DNA from: Streptomyces tanashiensis
Lineage (GTDB): Bacteria; Actinomycetota; Actinomycetes; Streptomycetales; Streptomycetaceae
Direction of reading: 5' to 3'
Assembly: GCF_014648895.1 (NCBI RefSeq)
Contig: NZ_BMRZ01000019.1
Span: 1-64,000 of the forward strand
DNA: 64,000 nt
In this document: one piece after another, positions 35,701 to 46,091 of the stretch
Layout: every line of letters starts with the position of its first letter
Position numbering within the stretch: position 1 is the stretch's first letter
Notes under the pieces: model-generated
What the model saw: the letters and a program-made list of their open reading frames with translations, nothing else
What the model was told of the DNA's origin: nothing
Databases searched by the model: none
Translations under genes and position numbers: made by a program

Positions 35701-36793
35701 TGGCCGCCGTCCAGTCGGCGAGCCGGTGGGCGAGGAGCGGTGGCATCTCCTCGGGGCCGTCGAGGAGGACGAGGAGCGGGCGGCCCGCGTCGCGGGCGAG
35801 GGCGGCGGCCCGCTCCGGGGTGGCGGTCGTGGTGTCGCCGAGCGCCCCGGAGGCGGCGACGATCCGGCCGGCCTGGTGGAGGGCGCGGCCGACGGCGTCG
35901 GCGAGCGAGCCGTCCTCGGCGCGCAGGTCGGCGCCGCGGAGCCGGACGGTGGGGGCGGGTGCCACGCCCCGGGCGCGGCGGGCGCACAGTGCGGCGAGGG
36001 CGGTGGTGCGGCCGGTGCCGGGGGCGCCGACGAGGGCGAGGACGGGGGTGTCGCCGGCCGTGAAACGGGCGAACTCGCGGACGCAGTCGGGCCGTTCGAC
36101 GGGTTCGGGCCAGGGGCCGGGGTCGGGCACGGGTCCGGTGGAGGTGGCGGTGAGCTCCAGGATCGCGGCGAGGTTGAGGTCGGGTCCGTAGGCGGGGACG
36201 GTGGCCGCGTTGCGCCGCAGGAGCGCGGTGAGCGGGCCGGCGGGGCGGAGCGGCACGGCGTATCCGGCGGCCTGGCGGTCGCCGTGCAGGGCGGTGCCGA
36301 GGACGGCGAGGACGGTACCGGTGACGGTGTCGAGGACGGGGCCGCCGGCGGCCTGTCCGCCGCGGCGGAGCGCCTCGGCGCCCTCGGTGCCGATGGCGAG
36401 TTCGAGGGCGTCGGCGAGGGCGTGGAAGCGGTCGGTGGCGGTGTACGTGACGGAGGCGGGGCCGAGGACGCGGGCCTCGCGCCAGCCCTGGGCGGCGATC
36501 CGCACGTACGTGCCGGGTTCGATCTCGGGCCGGGTCGCGAGCGGCAGCGGCCGGCCTCCGAGTCCTTCGGTCCGTACGAGCGCGAGACCGCTCTCGGGCA
36601 GCGGGGTGACGGCCTCGGCCTCGGCGAGCCAGGTCCGGTCGCCGGGGGCGTGCAGGACGACACGGCTGAGCCCGTCGACGGCCTCGTGGCTGGTGACGAT
36701 CGTTCCGTGGTGGTCGGCGAGGAAACCGGTGCCGCGTGGCCGGCCCGCCAGATCGCAGATCCGCACCAGCGTCGCCCGGTCTCCGCGTCCCAT
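32744..36793 (-). CDS. Trypsin-like/STAND-type NTPase fusion with degenerate active sites
   Basis: 1349 aa. Residues 1-200 have a trypsin/HtrA-like fold: GTGFLADHHGTIVTSHEAVDG keeps the His (H36), but the usual DLAL is SGLAL (Asp missing) and GNSGGP is GQAAGGP (Ser replaced by Ala149). A P-loop NTPase follows: VLALVGAPGTGRTT, with Arg262 in place of the invariant Lys, and a Walker B LLVLLDGPEE. The middle holds a 9-aa repeat (about residues 660-770), then Ala/Leu-rich helical, HEAT-like sequence to the end. ATG 36793 is the most likely start; no clear ribosome-binding site is visible. Function unknown; a sensor or scaffold is inferred. Confidence 0.8.
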   Translation of the reverse strand: MGRGDRATLVRICDLAGRPRGTGFLADHHGTIVTSHEAVDGLSRVVLHAPGDRTWLAEAEAVTPLPESGLALVRTEGLGGRPLPLATRPEIEPGTYVRIAAQGWREARVLGPASVTYTATDRFHALADALELAIGTEGAEALRRGGQAAGGPVLDTVTGTVLAVLGTALHGDRQAAGYAVPLRPAGPLTALLRRNAATVPAYGPDLNLAAILELTATSTGPVPDPGPWPEPVERPDCVREFARFTAGDTPVLALVGAPGTGRTTALAALCARRARGVAPAPTVRLRGADLRAEDGSLADAVGRALHQAGRIVAASGALGDTTTATPERAAALARDAGRPLLVLLDGPEEMPPLLAHRLADWTAATERWLRTHQVHLVTACRPEHWEQAGALYTPGALHRPATGRDHAPAGNGRELPAALVLGSYSATEARAVREGYGIGETDLAPADARHPLALRLLAEVRAALPGEVPGRPGREEIFTAYLDLMCLRAAVRIAAGSRPHLRGTAVRRLAARVTGRLHEAARRCLGPGHGVLDRASFEELFPWREGWASAVLTEGLLVPAGSGYRFAHEELADWVQAAHLDLDTALHALVHAHHEDPAPSSARPPEAAAPGAPDPSGAPAGPVASGPGGSGADAGPRASGAPGGPRTPSAPDPQASAEGPAESGGSAGLGSSGGSAGRGSSGGSAGRGSPGGSAGRGSPGGSAGRGSPGGSAGRGSPGGSAGRGSPGGSAGRGSPGGSAGRGSPGGSAGRGSPAGPAGLGSPARSAGRGSSGGPDVSVPPGGPLPGVPRQRAAGDATAGAPLPVPRHRIGPVLQALLLSHRERGPAGLGPRLAALARALGRFADEGTGGDGAWWAARLFGETVRRLPDPRPYLPALRLLGDLVGDRPEPHPVFAAFGPAFWLGLPLGEDERIDLLRRLVPADPPPGGEAHGGDRSLDAVAAMLTADPRGVQPLLCRWFGDDRPLPAAPHATVAGAAQGLLHTHRGLAVDDLCEALVATAHPLADGLLAALAEDEPSALCRAVDRWAHDDGRPERRVAAAAYGHLVAGHATTSADRELLRYAALALLARPGDQSLHGAALGLLVRDPHSRARHLPRALAEPQVPATALAEALATHPEEVLAAFRTRLGGTGEAPAAALRALAEVDTPALARRIAALVRDHAARHPEGAPLVAAFVDRRLEDGPAARAILFPLVTGLIRGRPAPLRRALAPVLAAPGTGASRHLRTELLDVLLEHERYEAEAGQLTVLEALLRAAAEGAERRSVPRTRELVHRVGGLCVRSPEGAWRLDRALAGAVRELPAFAALLTAWTVADPGGWAPLLGPETLRALRSPGTAMPMRTDGRGHGSLRPA
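34487..34810 (-). repeat. 27-bp minisatellite in the NTPase fusion gene
   Basis: Twelve 27-bp units in register (starts at 34487, 34514, 34541 and so on to 34784). The central units are nearly identical, the outer ones diverged. In frame they encode GGSAGRGSP repeats. There is no spacer, so it is not a CRISPR array. Confidence 0.92.
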
Positions 36794-36949
36794 GGTGTCG
36801 ACGGTAGGCGGCCGGTGATCACCCGGAGGCGCTCGCGGGGAAACGCGCCCCCTCACACTCCCCCGTTCGCTCCGAGCGCCTCCCCGATGGGGTGAAAACG
36901 GCGGCTCCGTGGGACAGAGTCTTCCCGGGGGAAACCGAGGGGGGAAAGA

Positions 36950-36983
36950 CGTGGGGCGGGCACGCGCGCGTGCCCGCCCCACG
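36950..36983 (-). terminator. 34-bp perfect palindrome after truB
   Basis: Arms 36950-36966 and 36967-36983 are fully complementary (CGTGGGGCGGGCACGCG and its complement), 34 bp past the truB stop. On the minus strand GTCTTTCCC follows. It is the likely terminator of the infB-rbfA-truB unit. Confidence 0.8.
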
Positions 36984-37017
36984 ACGGAGTCGCCGGCTCG
37001 GCGACAGCGGCCTCGGC

Positions 37018-37917
37018 TCAGCCGAAGACGGCGAGGCTCTTCGCCTTGCCCCGCTGGTCCTCGACGAGCGCGAGCAGCCCGCCGTCCGGTCCGAAGACCG
37101 CGACGGGCCCCTTCGGGTACTCCGGCATCTCCAGGCGGACGCCGTTGAGCAGCAGCTTGGCCCGCTTCTCGTCGACGTCCCAGCGCGGGAAGGCCGCCGC
37201 GGCCGCCTCGGCGACCGGCATGACCGTGAGGTCCTCCTGGAGCTGGTCCAGGGTCCTGGCCGCGTCCAGCTTGTACGGGCCGACCCGGGTGCGTCGCAGG
37301 GCGGTCAGGTGGCCGCCCACGCCGAGACCGGCGCCGAGGTCCCGGGCGAGCGCCCGGATGTACGTGCCGGAGGAGCAGACCACCGAGACGACCAGGTCGA
37401 CGACGGGGGTGCCGTCCTCGGCGGTCGCCTCGCGGACGTCGTACACCCGGAAGGAGGAGACGGTGACCGGGCGGGCCGGGATCTCGAACTCCTCGCCGCC
37501 GCGCACGCGCGCGTACGACCGCTTGCCGTCGATCTTGATCGCGGAGACCTTCGACGGCACCTGCATGATGGCGCCGGTCAGCTCGGCGACGCCCGCGTCG
37601 ATCTGCTCCCGGGTGACCTTCGAAGCGTCGACCGACGCCGTGATCTCGCCCTCGGCGTCGTCGGTGATCGTCGTCTGGCCCAGGCGGATGGTGCCCAGGT
37701 ACTCCTTCTCGGTCAGCGCGAGGTGACCGAGCAGCTTGGTCGCCCGCTCCACGCCGAGGACGAGGACGCCCGTGGCCATGGGGTCGAGCGTGCCCGCGTG
37801 GCCGACGCGGCGGGTCCTGGCGATCCCGCGCATCTTGGCCACGACGTCGTGCGAAGTGAAGCCCGACGGCTTGTCGACGATGACAAGGCCGTCGGGCGTC
37901 TTCTGTACGGTGCTCAT
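37018..37917 (-). CDS. truB: tRNA pseudouridine(55) synthase
   Basis: 299-aa enzyme isomerising U55 in the T-arm of tRNAs. Signatures are DKPSGFTSHDVV near the N-terminus and HAGTLDPMATGVL with the catalytic Asp (about residue 45). The C-terminal region is PUA-like. Its start overlaps the rbfA stop (ATGA). Standard position downstream of infB and rbfA. Confidence 0.96.
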   Translation of the reverse strand: MSTVQKTPDGLVIVDKPSGFTSHDVVAKMRGIARTRRVGHAGTLDPMATGVLVLGVERATKLLGHLALTEKEYLGTIRLGQTTITDDAEGEITASVDASKVTREQIDAGVAELTGAIMQVPSKVSAIKIDGKRSYARVRGGEEFEIPARPVTVSSFRVYDVREATAEDGTPVVDLVVSVVCSSGTYIRALARDLGAGLGVGGHLTALRRTRVGPYKLDAARTLDQLQEDLTVMPVAEAAAAAFPRWDVDEKRAKLLLNGVRLEMPEYPKGPVAVFGPDGGLLALVEDQRGKAKSLAVFG

Positions 37918-38354
37918 TCGGCGGCTTCGTCCTCGCCCGGCTTCTTGTAGGGGTCGGCGTCGCCCGCGAAGGTGGCGCCCGAGGAGGCCTGCCGCACCTG
38001 GGCGTCGGAGGCGCGCGCCTTGTCGAGGAGGTCCTCGATGGTGCGGGCGTTCTCCGGGAGGGCGTCGGCCACGAAGGTCAGGGTCGGGGTGAACTTGGTC
38101 CCCGCCGCCCGGCCCACGGCCGAACGGAGGATGCCCTTGGCGCTCTCCAGGCCGGCCGCGGCGCTCGCGCGCTCCTCGTCGTCGCCGTAGACCGTGTAGA
38201 AGACCGTGGCCTCCCGCAGGTCGCCGGTGACGCGGGTGTCCGTGATGGTCACGTGCGTACCCAGGCGGGGGTCCTTGATGCCGCGCTGCAGCTTCTCGGC
38301 GACCACCTCCCGGATGAGGTCTGCCAGCTTCTTCGCCCGCGCGTTGTCGGCCAC
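37914..38354 (-). CDS. rbfA: 30S ribosome-binding factor A
   Basis: 146-aa KH-fold protein for 16S 5'-end maturation and cold adaptation. The family pattern is visible: KLADLIREVVAEKLQRGIKDPRLG, and the downstream FTPTLTFVADALPENA. Acidic tail. It lies between the DUF503 gene and truB on the same strand and overlaps truB by 4 bp. Confidence 0.95.
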   Translation of the reverse strand: MADNARAKKLADLIREVVAEKLQRGIKDPRLGTHVTITDTRVTGDLREATVFYTVYGDDEERASAAAGLESAKGILRSAVGRAAGTKFTPTLTFVADALPENARTIEDLLDKARASDAQVRQASSGATFAGDADPYKKPGEDEAAE

Positions 38355-38383
38355 TGGTCCTTCTCCTTCTTTGCCTTGCTCAA

Positions 38384-38677
38384 TCAGTCTTCATCAGTGT
38401 GGAGCCTGCGGCGCACCGACAGCAGCTCCACCTCCGGACGCGCGGCGACGAGCCGCTCACAGCGGTCGAGCACGTCCGATACGAACCCCGGGTCCCCGGC
38501 CACCAGCGCGACGCCCAGCCGGGCTCTGCGGTGGAGGTCCTGGTCGCCCACCTCGGCCGCGCTCACGGAGAACTTGCGCTGGAGCTCGGCGACGATGGGC
38601 CGGACGACGGAGCGTTTCTCCTTCAACGAATGAACATCGCCGAGGAGCAGGTCGAAGGACAGAGTCCCCACGTACAT
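38384..38677 (-). CDS. DUF503 (YlxP-like) protein
   Basis: 97 aa. Compact ferredoxin-like fold with the family start YVGTLSFDLLLGDVHSLKEKRS, followed by RPIVAELQRKFSVSAAEVGDQD and a C-terminal LLSVRRRLH. The YlxP family is linked to ribosome assembly by its constant position between infB and rbfA; its activity is not established. ATG 38677 is preferred over an upstream extension to 38755 because the family begins here. Confidence 0.9.
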   Translation of the reverse strand: MYVGTLSFDLLLGDVHSLKEKRSVVRPIVAELQRKFSVSAAEVGDQDLHRRARLGVALVAGDPGFVSDVLDRCERLVAARPEVELLSVRRRLHTDED

Positions 38678-38764
38678 GTGGTGCCGGATGTCCCGCCGGT
38701 TCGGGTTCGGTGGCCTGCCACGCCGTCGCTTGGCAGGGACACCAGAACCGTACACGCAACGGCC

Positions 38765-38802
38765 GGGGCCGATCGACGGAATAACTTCCGCCGACCGGCC
38801 CC
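38765..38802 (-). terminator. Terminator of infB
   Basis: Arms 38765-38781 and 38786-38802 pair along 17 positions around a 4-nt loop. The two plus-strand A-C mismatches become G-U pairs in the minus-strand RNA, so the stem is complete only in the infB transcript. It lies 26 bp past the infB stop. Confidence 0.8.
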
Positions 38803-38827
38803 GACTCAGTGCTGCGATCGGACGCGA

Positions 38828-41914
<3,087 letters not shown>

Positions 41915-42063
41915 TTCGCTCCTTTATAGGTCCGGTTACCGCCGGACCGTCGCTACTTCATGGGCGTACTCATCGCGTACTCATCGAGTGCTCATCGCAA
42001 TCTCGACCTACTTCCAACTCGCGAGGTACCTGACCGCACGGTGTTCCGTGCCGTACTTCTTGT

Positions 42064-42345
42064 TCACTGCGGTGCCGCCTGCTCGACGTGGTGGCGGAGT
42101 GCCTCCGTGTCGAGCGGTCCCTGGACCTTGAAGGCCCTCGGAAAGGCCCGGCGGCGGACCGCCAGGTCGAGACAGACCACGGCGGGGTGCAGGTACGCAC
42201 CCCGGCCGGGCAGCGTACCGCGATGATCAGGAACACACTCGTCCTTGTTCACCACGATCCGCAGCAGATCGCTCTTGGCCGCTCGCTCCCGGCATCCCAC
42301 ACAGGTTCGCTCAGGGCACGCGCAGGCATGCGTCCGGCCAGACAC
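42064..42345 (-). CDS. ylxR: YlxR (DUF448) nucleic-acid-binding protein
   Basis: 93-aa protein of the YlxR/RnpM family, whose Bacillus member modulates RNase P. Signatures are RTCVGCRERAAKSDLLRIV near the N-terminus and GTLPGRGAYLHP. Constant position between nusA and infB. The start lies 74 bp after the nusA stop. Confidence 0.93.
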   Translation of the reverse strand: MSGRTHACACPERTCVGCRERAAKSDLLRIVVNKDECVPDHRGTLPGRGAYLHPAVVCLDLAVRRRAFPRAFKVQGPLDTEALRHHVEQAAPQ

Positions 42346-42419
42346 GATTAAGTCTACCTCCCCGTACCGACCTCACCTGTTTGGGGCAAGAATCGAACAG
42401 TTGTTGGCCAAAAACGGTC

Positions 42420-43415
42420 TCAGCCCTGGGGCTCGGCCGGCTCCGTGTCGGGACGGATGTCGATCCGCCAGCCGGTCAGACGCGCGGCGAGGCGGGCGTT
42501 CTGGCCCTCCTTGCCGATCGCGAGGGACAGCTGGTAGTCCGGCACCGTCACCCGGGCGGAACGGGCGCCGAGGTCGACGATCTCGACCTTGGAGACCCGC
42601 GCCGGCGAGAGCGCGTTCGCCACCATCTCGGCCGGGTCGTCCGACCAGTCGACGATGTCGATCTTCTCGCCCAGCAGCTCCGCCATCACGTTGCGGACGC
42701 GGCTGCCCATCGGGCCGATGCAGGCGCCCTTGGGGTTCAGGCCCGAACGGGTGGAACGGACGGCGATCTTGGTGCGGTGACCGGCCTCACGGGCGATGGC
42801 CGCGATCTCGACCGAGCCGTCGGCGATCTCCGGCACCTCCAGGGCGAAGAGCTTCTTCACCAGATTGGGGTGGGTGCGCGAGAGGGTGACGGACGGACCG
42901 CGGACACCCTTCGCCACCCGGACGACGTACGTGCGCAGCCGCAGACCGTGCGTGTACTCCTCGCCCGGCACCTGCTCCTGCACCGGAAGGATGGCCTCCA
43001 GCTTGTCGTCCAGCTTGACGAGGACGTTCTTCGGGTCCTTGCCCTGCTGCACCACACCGGCGACGACATCGCCCTCGCGGCGCGCGTACTCGCCGAAGGT
43101 CACGTCGTTCTCGGCGTCCCGCAGCCGCTGCTGGATGACCTGACGGGCGGTGCTCGCCGCGATCCGGCCGAAGTCCGACGGGGTGTCGTCGAAGTCCTTG
43201 GGCTCCTGGCCCTCCTCCAGGTCGGAGGGGTCCTCCTTCGCCCACACCGTCACGTGACCGGTGGCCCGGTTCAGCTCCACGCGCGCGTGGCGCCGGGCGT
43301 CGGGGGTCCGGTGGTACGCGATGAGGAGGGCCGACTCGATCGCCTCGACCAGCATCTCGAAGGAGATTTCCTTCTCCTGTGCCAAGCCCTTCAGGAGCTT
43401 CACGTCGATGTCCAC
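42420..43415 (-). CDS. nusA: Transcription termination/antitermination factor NusA
   Basis: 331-aa RNA polymerase-binding factor. The N-terminal domain (MDIDVKLLKGLAQEKEISF) is followed by S1 (about 140-200) and two KH domains, with IGPMGSRVRNVMAEL and IGKEGQNARLAARLTGW. The C-terminal acidic repeats of E. coli NusA are absent, as in other actinobacteria. Two bases separate it from rimP, so the pair is one transcript. Confidence 0.97.
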   Translation of the reverse strand: MDIDVKLLKGLAQEKEISFEMLVEAIESALLIAYHRTPDARRHARVELNRATGHVTVWAKEDPSDLEEGQEPKDFDDTPSDFGRIAASTARQVIQQRLRDAENDVTFGEYARREGDVVAGVVQQGKDPKNVLVKLDDKLEAILPVQEQVPGEEYTHGLRLRTYVVRVAKGVRGPSVTLSRTHPNLVKKLFALEVPEIADGSVEIAAIAREAGHRTKIAVRSTRSGLNPKGACIGPMGSRVRNVMAELLGEKIDIVDWSDDPAEMVANALSPARVSKVEIVDLGARSARVTVPDYQLSLAIGKEGQNARLAARLTGWRIDIRPDTEPAEPQG

Positions 43416-43417
43416 GG

Positions 43418-43915
43418 CTACGCCTCCTCTTCCTTCTTGTCCTTGCGGTTGAACTCGATCTCGACACGCGCCTTGACGATGTCGGCGAACGCGACCCGGC
43501 GGGCGGTGGGCTTGCGCCCCTTCACACCCGGCACCTCCATGTCGAGGCCGTCCTCGTCCACGGCGAGGATGCGCGCGACCAGCTCTCCGCCCTCGGCGAG
43601 CTGGAGCTTCGCCAGGCGGCCGGTGGCGCGCACGTAGTGACGGTGCTCGGTGAGGGGGCGGTCGGCGCCGGGGGAACTGACTTCGAGGACGTACTCGCCC
43701 TCGCCCATCGCGTCGGTCTCGTCGAGCTTCTCGGAGATCGCGCGGCTCAGCTCGGCGCAGGCGTCCAGCTCGACGCCCTCCTCCGAGTCGACGACGATCC
43801 GCAGCAGTCCGCGGCGGCCGGCCCGGGACACCTCGATCTCTTCCAGATCCAGGTCCTTCGCGGCGACGAGCGGCTCCACGAGTCCGCGCAGCCTGTCGCT
43901 CTGGGTGGTGCTCAT
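43418..43915 (-). CDS. rimP: Ribosome maturation factor RimP
   Basis: 165-aa 30S maturation factor. Features are LVEPLVAAKDLDLEEIEVSRAGRR and EYVLEVSSPGADRPL, followed by a C-terminal SH3-like domain with an acidic KKEEEA tail. A longer frame extends to 44158; ATG 43915 with GAGGAG at about 8 nt is preferred. First gene of the nusA-infB block, divergent from the lipoprotein gene at 44085. Confidence 0.95.
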   Translation of the reverse strand: MSTTQSDRLRGLVEPLVAAKDLDLEEIEVSRAGRRGLLRIVVDSEEGVELDACAELSRAISEKLDETDAMGEGEYVLEVSSPGADRPLTEHRHYVRATGRLAKLQLAEGGELVARILAVDEDGLDMEVPGVKGRKPTARRVAFADIVKARVEIEFNRKDKKEEEA

Positions 43916-44084
43916 CCGGGTGACTCCTCGGCCGCGTGTGCTGTTGTGGTTTCGTCGCGTGTCAGACCAAAGGGTATCCGGTCCAGGAGGGTGTTGCCGT
44001 CCATCGCCCCGGGGCCCGCGGGTACGCTCGCCTGCGGTGATCTCGACGATCTTCGACGACGGACCACAGACGGGGAGAGCAGGC

Positions 44085-44702
44085 GTGAGGACGACGGGCA
44101 GACGCGCACTCCTCGTGGCGGGTGCGGCGGCGGGCGCGACCGCCCTCGCGGGCTGCACCTCCCCCTCCGGCGGGCAGGTCCGGAAGCCCAGTGCCGCCGA
44201 ACGCGAGGCCGAACGGGTGGCGCGCGCCGAGGCGGCCCTGCGGCTGCGGTCGGTGACCGCGGCGCGCGGCCTGCTGGAACGTTACGACGCGACGCTCGCC
44301 GCCCACCCCGCCCTGGCACCCCGGCTGACCCCGCTGCGGCGCGCGGTCGCGGCGCACACGAAGGCCCTCGGCGAGGGAGGCACGACGGTCGGGCCGGCCA
44401 CGGCCGCCACCACGTCCGCCCCGTCAGCCCCCGCCTCCGCCACTCCTTCCGCCTCCGCCTCCGCCGCTCCGTCGGCCTCCGCGTCCACCACTCCGAAGTC
44501 CGGCGCCTCCCCCACGCCCGTACGGGTGGCGGCCGAGCCCCGGGCCGCCCTGAAGGAACTCGCCGCCGCCGAGCGGACGGCCGCCGACGGCCACACGACC
44601 GCACTGCTCACCGCTCCGCCCGAGTACGCCCGGCTGCTCGCCTCCCTGGCCGCGTCCGGCGCCGCCCACGCCTACCTGCTGACCGAAGGAGCCCGGGCAT
44701 GA
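44085..44702 (+). CDS. Putative Tat-type lipoprotein
   Basis: 205 aa. The start MRTTGRRALLVAGAAAGATALAGC contains an Arg pair and the lipobox LAGC, so it is probably exported and lipidated. The mature part has an Ala/Glu/Arg-rich helix, a Ser/Ala/Pro/Thr-rich linker (about residues 106-140), and a C-terminal helical part resembling the neighbouring DUF4439 gene (ELAAAERTAADGHT). GTG 44085 follows GGGGAG. It overlaps the next gene by 4 bp. Function unknown. Confidence 0.75.
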   Translation: MRTTGRRALLVAGAAAGATALAGCTSPSGGQVRKPSAAEREAERVARAEAALRLRSVTAARGLLERYDATLAAHPALAPRLTPLRRAVAAHTKALGEGGTTVGPATAATTSAPSAPASATPSASASAAPSASASTTPKSGASPTPVRVAAEPRAALKELAAAERTAADGHTTALLTAPPEYARLLASLAASGAAHAYLLTEGARA

Positions 44703-45115
44703 GCGCCCTCGCCGCCACCCAGGCCGCGCTGGCCGCCGAGCACGCCGCGGTGTACGGGTACGGGGTCGTCGGCGGCCGGATCGGCACCGAGCGGCGCGCC
44801 GAGGCCACCGCCGCGTACGAGGCGCACCGGGGACGGCGGGACGCGCTGCGCCGGGCCGTACGGGATCTCGGCGGGACACCGGTGGCGGCGGAGGCCGCGT
44901 ACGAACTGCCGTTCCGGGTCGCGGACCCGGCCGGCGCGGTGCGGCTCGCGGCGGTCCTGGAGGAGCGGGTGGCCGGGGTGTACTCCGACCTCGTCCGGGC
45001 CACCGAGGGCCGCGCGCGGGGCGAGGCGGCCGCCGCGCTCCGGGAGGCGGCGGTACGCGCCGTCCGCTGGCGCGGCAGCGACGTAACCTTTCCTGGGCTC
45101 GCCGAGCGGGTGTAG
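44699..45115 (+). CDS. DUF4439 ferritin-like protein
   Basis: 138 aa, all-helical. It begins ALAATQAALAAEHAAVYGYG, then a long helix ATAAYEAHRGRRDALRRAVR and FPGLAERV at the end. DUF4439 proteins are ferritin-like four-helix bundles of unknown role. The ATGA overlap with the lipoprotein suggests a joint role, perhaps with one part on the outer face. Confidence 0.8.
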   Translation: MSALAATQAALAAEHAAVYGYGVVGGRIGTERRAEATAAYEAHRGRRDALRRAVRDLGGTPVAAEAAYELPFRVADPAGAVRLAAVLEERVAGVYSDLVRATEGRARGEAAAALREAAVRAVRWRGSDVTFPGLAERV

Positions 45116-45145
45116 TCCCGCCCCGACCGAAGGAACAACGTACGC

Positions 45146-46045
45146 ATGGGTTTCGAACCGCCGCAGCGACTGGCCAGGACGCTCGGTGAGACGTACGGGG
45201 ACGCCGCGGCGGCCGAGTGGCTCGCGAAGCTGCCCGGGCTCGCCGACGAGGCGCTCGGCCACGCGTCCCTGGACACCGAGCGGGTGATGGCCCCCGGCGG
45301 ACGGAGCAGTCTCGTCGTCCTCGTCCGGCGCTCCGACGGCTCCCCCGCCGCGCTCAAGATCGCACCCCCGTTCACCCGGCCGGACCTGGAGAGGGACGCG
45401 CTGGCGCACTGGAACGGCTGGGGCGCGGTGCAGCTCCTCGACGAGGCCGGGGAGGGCGCGCTCGTCCTCGAACGGCTGCACCCCGAGGTCTCCCTGCGCT
45501 CCCTGCCGGAGGCGAAGGCGCTCCTGGAGGCCGCGGGCACCGTGCGGAAGCTGTGGGTCGACCCCCCGGCGGCCCACGGCTTCGAGACGGTGGCCCGGCG
45601 GACGGCCCGGCAGGCGGAGGCGATGGAGCCGTACCGCGCGGACCCGGCGGCCGGGGAGCCGACCGCGGCGGCGCTCGCGGTCCGCGAGGAGCTGGTGGCG
45701 GCCGAGACGGAGACGGTGCTGCTGCACGGGAACTTCCGCCAGGGCAAGGTGCTCGCCGGTGACCGGACGCCCTGGCTGGCCGTCGGCCCCGAGCCGCTGG
45801 TGGGCGAGCGGGCCTATGACCTGGCCCGGCTCGTGCGGGACCGGGTCGAGGACCTCGTGGCCGCGTCCTCGGGCGCCTCGGCGGCCCGGCGACGGGTCAA
45901 CAAGCTGGCGGACTCCCTGGACCTGGACCGGGAGCGGCTGCGCGGCTGGACCCTGTTCCGCGCGGTCGAGTCGGGGACGCGGGCGCTGACGGCGGGGCGG
46001 CGGCAGGACGCCGAGCTGCTTCTGGAGTTCGCGAGCTGGCTGTAG
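45146..46045 (+). CDS. APH-like kinase homolog, probably inactive
   Basis: 299 aa resembling the aminoglycoside/hydroxyurea 6-phosphotransferase fold. The N-lobe Lys is present (AALKIAPP). The catalytic loop, normally HGDLHxGN, reads HGNFRQGK: Asp to Asn196, His to Arg198, Asn to Lys201. The metal-binding Asp of the later IDP motif is Gly214 (AVGPEPLVGERAYD). Three catalytic positions are therefore lost, suggesting a pseudokinase with a binding or regulatory role. ATG 45146 lies 30 bp after the DUF4439 gene. Confidence 0.8.
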   Translation: MGFEPPQRLARTLGETYGDAAAAEWLAKLPGLADEALGHASLDTERVMAPGGRSSLVVLVRRSDGSPAALKIAPPFTRPDLERDALAHWNGWGAVQLLDEAGEGALVLERLHPEVSLRSLPEAKALLEAAGTVRKLWVDPPAAHGFETVARRTARQAEAMEPYRADPAAGEPTAAALAVREELVAAETETVLLHGNFRQGKVLAGDRTPWLAVGPEPLVGERAYDLARLVRDRVEDLVAASSGASAARRRVNKLADSLDLDRERLRGWTLFRAVESGTRALTAGRRQDAELLLEFASWL

Positions 46046-46091
46046 GGGAATACCCTTTTTGTAACGTTCGGCTCGATTGCAGGGGGCCGTG

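Noticed and set aside
33305..36895. Long plus-strand open frame opposite the NTPase fusion
   Set aside because: Gly/Arg-rich shadow of a G+C-rich gene; the minus strand has recognisable domains.
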